This document shows, piece after piece, positions 62,541-64,000 of a DNA stretch of 64,000 nucleotides; the stretch's first letter is position 1; each line of letters begins with the position of its first letter. Position numbers and translations under genes: made by a program. The DNA lies in contig NZ_JAKVTV010000001.1 of assembly GCF_022489035.1 (NCBI RefSeq), positions 1,116,001 to 1,180,000 on the forward strand, written 5' to 3'. The notes beneath the pieces were generated by a model, which saw only the letters and a list, made by a program, of their open reading frames with translations, was not told the DNA's origin and did no database searches. Origin of the DNA: Christiangramia lutea (GTDB lineage Bacteria; Bacteroidota; Bacteroidia; Flavobacteriales; Flavobacteriaceae).

Positions 62541-63107
62541 TTAGCCGAAATCATATATTTTTTCAGGGGTGACACAATAGTCCAGTGGAATGTCACCGCT
62601 AAATACACCATTAATCTCTTCTATAGCCTCGAAAAACGAAAGTCCTATTTTAATAACATCTGTCTTGCAGCTGGAAAGGAACTTATCGTAAAAACCCTTA
62701 CCATATCCCACACGGTGACCCGTTTTATCAAATGCGAGTAATGGTATAAATACTACATCCAGCTTTTGGTTTGGGATTTCTATTCCTCCCTGAGGCTCAG
62801 GAATATTCCATCTGTTCTTCTTGATTACCGTTTGATCTGTTAAAAGAAAATTTATCAGCTTACCGGATTGGGCATCTGCTTTAGGTATAATTACATCCTT
62901 ATCCTTGCCTTGCAGTATATGTAGTAGATATTCTGTATTGACCTCCTTTTGCTCTGAAATACTTAAAAAAATATGGTAGTAATTATATTCCCAAATTGGT
63001 AATTTCAGGGCCCTGTTCGCGATCTCCAGGCTAAGATCATCTATTTTATCCTGATCCAGCTTCAGTCTTTGTTCCTTGAACTTTTTTCTAAGCTCCTCCT
63101 TTTTCAT
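62541..63107 (-). CDS. 5-formyltetrahydrofolate cyclo-ligase
   Basis: 188 residues from the ATG at 63107; an ATG at 63149 would add 14 residues with no homology (MLFFIFPCN...). ATP-dependent ring closure of 5-formyl-THF to methenyl-THF in folate recycling. Typical segments: MKKEELRKKFKEQRLKL, VVFIPLLAFDKTGHRVGYGKGFYDKFL (positions 62690-62770) and IGLSFFEAI. Overlaps the next gene start region by 20 bp. Name fits MTHFS/YgfA. Confidence 0.92.
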   Translation of the reverse strand: MKKEELRKKFKEQRLKLDQDKIDDLSLEIANRALKLPIWEYNYYHIFLSISEQKEVNTEYLLHILQGKDKDVIIPKADAQSGKLINFLLTDQTVIKKNRWNIPEPQGGIEIPNQKLDVVFIPLLAFDKTGHRVGYGKGFYDKFLSSCKTDVIKIGLSFFEAIEEINGVFSGDIPLDYCVTPEKIYDFG

Positions 63108-64000
63108 GGTCTTCGCTTTTGGGTTGCATGGAAATATGAAAAATAGCATCTCCCTGGTAGACTATTGGTGATTCATTTACATTGATCACATAGCCTTCAC
63201 TACTACTTTTTATTTTATGCCTGAATTTTCCGTAGGGATCTGTAATGGTCGCTATATATTCTCCTTTTTCCACATGTTTTCCGCAAGGAACTTTAACATG
63301 TAAAAGTCCGCTGTATTTAGCTCTTAACCATGAGCTGTTTTCTATAAGTACCGTGTCTTTTTTTACGTCTGGATATTCGAATTTTAAACCCAGCATATCC
63401 AGGTGGCTCAGGATCCTCATGGCACCATCTACTCCATATTTGGCAATTTCCTTATTGCTGTCCAGGGATTTTCCACCCTCAAATAATAAAACGGGAATTC
63501 CTAATTTTGAACAGGTCTCACGAAAAGATTTCGTTATCGTTTTAGAATGGATGGTAAAAGGCGCATTAAAGATACGAGCGTATTTTATGCTCTGTTCGTC
63601 ACCTTTCTTAACCCTGATCTGCGGAGCATTGAACCTTGCGGCTCCTCCGGTATGGAAATCCAGGCAAAAATCGGCAATTGGCAAAATTTTCTTTACAAAC
63701 TGAAAAGCAAACCTACTGGCAAGTGAACCATGCTTGGTTCCTGGAAATACCCGGTTAAGATCACGTCCGTCGGGGAATTCCCGGGACATATTTAAAAAAC
63801 CGAAAATATTAACTATAGGAATGCAGATGATGGTACCTATTTTGGGTTTGTTAATTCCCTTTGAAATGATCTGCCTAATAATCTCTACTCCATTGATCTC
63901 ATCTCCGTGAATACCTGCAGTTAAAAGCACTACAGGACCTGGTTTTTTAGAACGTTCAATAATTACCGGAACCTCTACAGAAGTAGTAGTGTAGAGTTTG
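63088..64000 (-). CDS. Succinylglutamate desuccinylase/aspartoacylase-family zinc hydrolase (5' truncated)
   Basis: The frame remains open to the window edge at 64000, so the start lies outside; the first visible codons read KLYTTTSVEVPVIIERSKKPGPVV. The zinc site fits GIHGDEING and the later His in DFCLDFHTGGAARF (about 63660), with a Glu in the FEGGKS region. This M14-like family deacylates N-acyl amino acids or deacetylates related compounds; in Bacteroidota it is often next to a RimK-like ligase. It overlaps the folate ligase gene by 20 bp. Substrate unknown. Confidence 0.88.
   Translation of the reverse strand, partial: KLYTTTSVEVPVIIERSKKPGPVVLLTAGIHGDEINGVEIIRQIISKGINKPKIGTIICIPIVNIFGFLNMSREFPDGRDLNRVFPGTKHGSLASRFAFQFVKKILPIADFCLDFHTGGAARFNAPQIRVKKGDEQSIKYARIFNAPFTIHSKTITKSFRETCSKLGIPVLLFEGGKSLDSNKEIAKYGVDGAMRILSHLDMLGLKFEYPDVKKDTVLIENSSWLRAKYSGLLHVKVPCGKHVEKGEYIATITDPYGKFRHKIKSSSEGYVINVNESPIVYQGDAIFHISMQPKSEDHEKGGA

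Overview
The window is a 64 kb chromosomal segment of a marine-type Bacteroidota, most likely a Flavobacteriaceae close to Gramella/Christiangramella. Grounds: low G+C; promoters of the Bacteroidota type (TTG, 17-23 bp, TAnnTTTG) in front of many genes; weak Shine-Dalgarno sequences; SusC/CirA-style TonB receptors with carboxypeptidase-like N-domains; DUF4421, BrxA/B bacilliredoxin, a PiT permease with a PhoU-like tail and a FeoB-associated Cys-rich peptide. The genus is inference from protein style. There is no rRNA, CRISPR, integrase or IS element. Almost everything is chromosomal housekeeping; the only mobile-looking item is a small four-helix-bundle (IVP-like) cassette.

Layout. 0-2.8 kb: C-terminal part of a class A penicillin-binding protein, then the two subunits of a 3-oxoacid CoA-transferase split by the IVP-like cassette with inverted-repeat ends. 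2.8-6.8 kb: minus-strand genes (small hypothetical, DEDD exonuclease, serine hydrolase, O6-alkylguanine DNA methyltransferase, CNNM/CBS protein). 6.9-14.2 kb: minus-strand haem operon hemA-hemC-hemD-hemE-hemF-DUF4421-hemB-DinB. 14.4-24.5 kb: plus strand, with a PchR-like AraC regulator, ThuA protein, hemH, MATE pump, sortilin-like propeller protein, hemJ, NtrY-like kinase and enoyl-CoA hydratase. The two arms together encode every haem step from glutamyl-tRNA except HemL. 24.5-31.5 kb: SPL-like radical SAM protein and an Fpg/Nei glycosylase, an S9 peptidase, HD hydrolase, PlsC, bacilliredoxin and a TerB/DnaJ protein.

31.4-38.9 kb is a metal island: thioredoxin, TonB receptor, DtxR-family regulator, ZIP transporter, FeoA, FeoB and a 50-residue Cys-rich Feo partner. 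Related dyads (TTTAGA-5-TCTAAA and variants) lie in the promoters of the TonB/dtxR pair, of feoA and of the AraC regulator beside the haem genes, suggesting one iron-responsive circuit. 39-46.4 kb: SCO protein, RseP, tRNA-Asn, a candidate small RNA, a phosphate porin and PiT transporter, then a DsbD-N-like/TlpA redox pair. 46.6-52 kb: lipoprotein, a macrodomain-pncB-pncA NAD salvage unit, an outer-membrane protein and gdhA. 52-64 kb: recO, TonB receptor, an IleS2-type isoleucyl-tRNA synthetase with an altered HIGH motif, a zinc-less DksA-like protein, lspA, a PAS kinase/response regulator pair, 5-formyl-THF cyclo-ligase and a truncated aspartoacylase-family gene.

I saw no large undescribed defence or biosynthetic system. 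The best leads are the IVP cassette inside the CoA-transferase operon, the shared iron-box candidates, the GIHH motif of IleS and the orphan terminator/sRNA locus near 41.6 kb.
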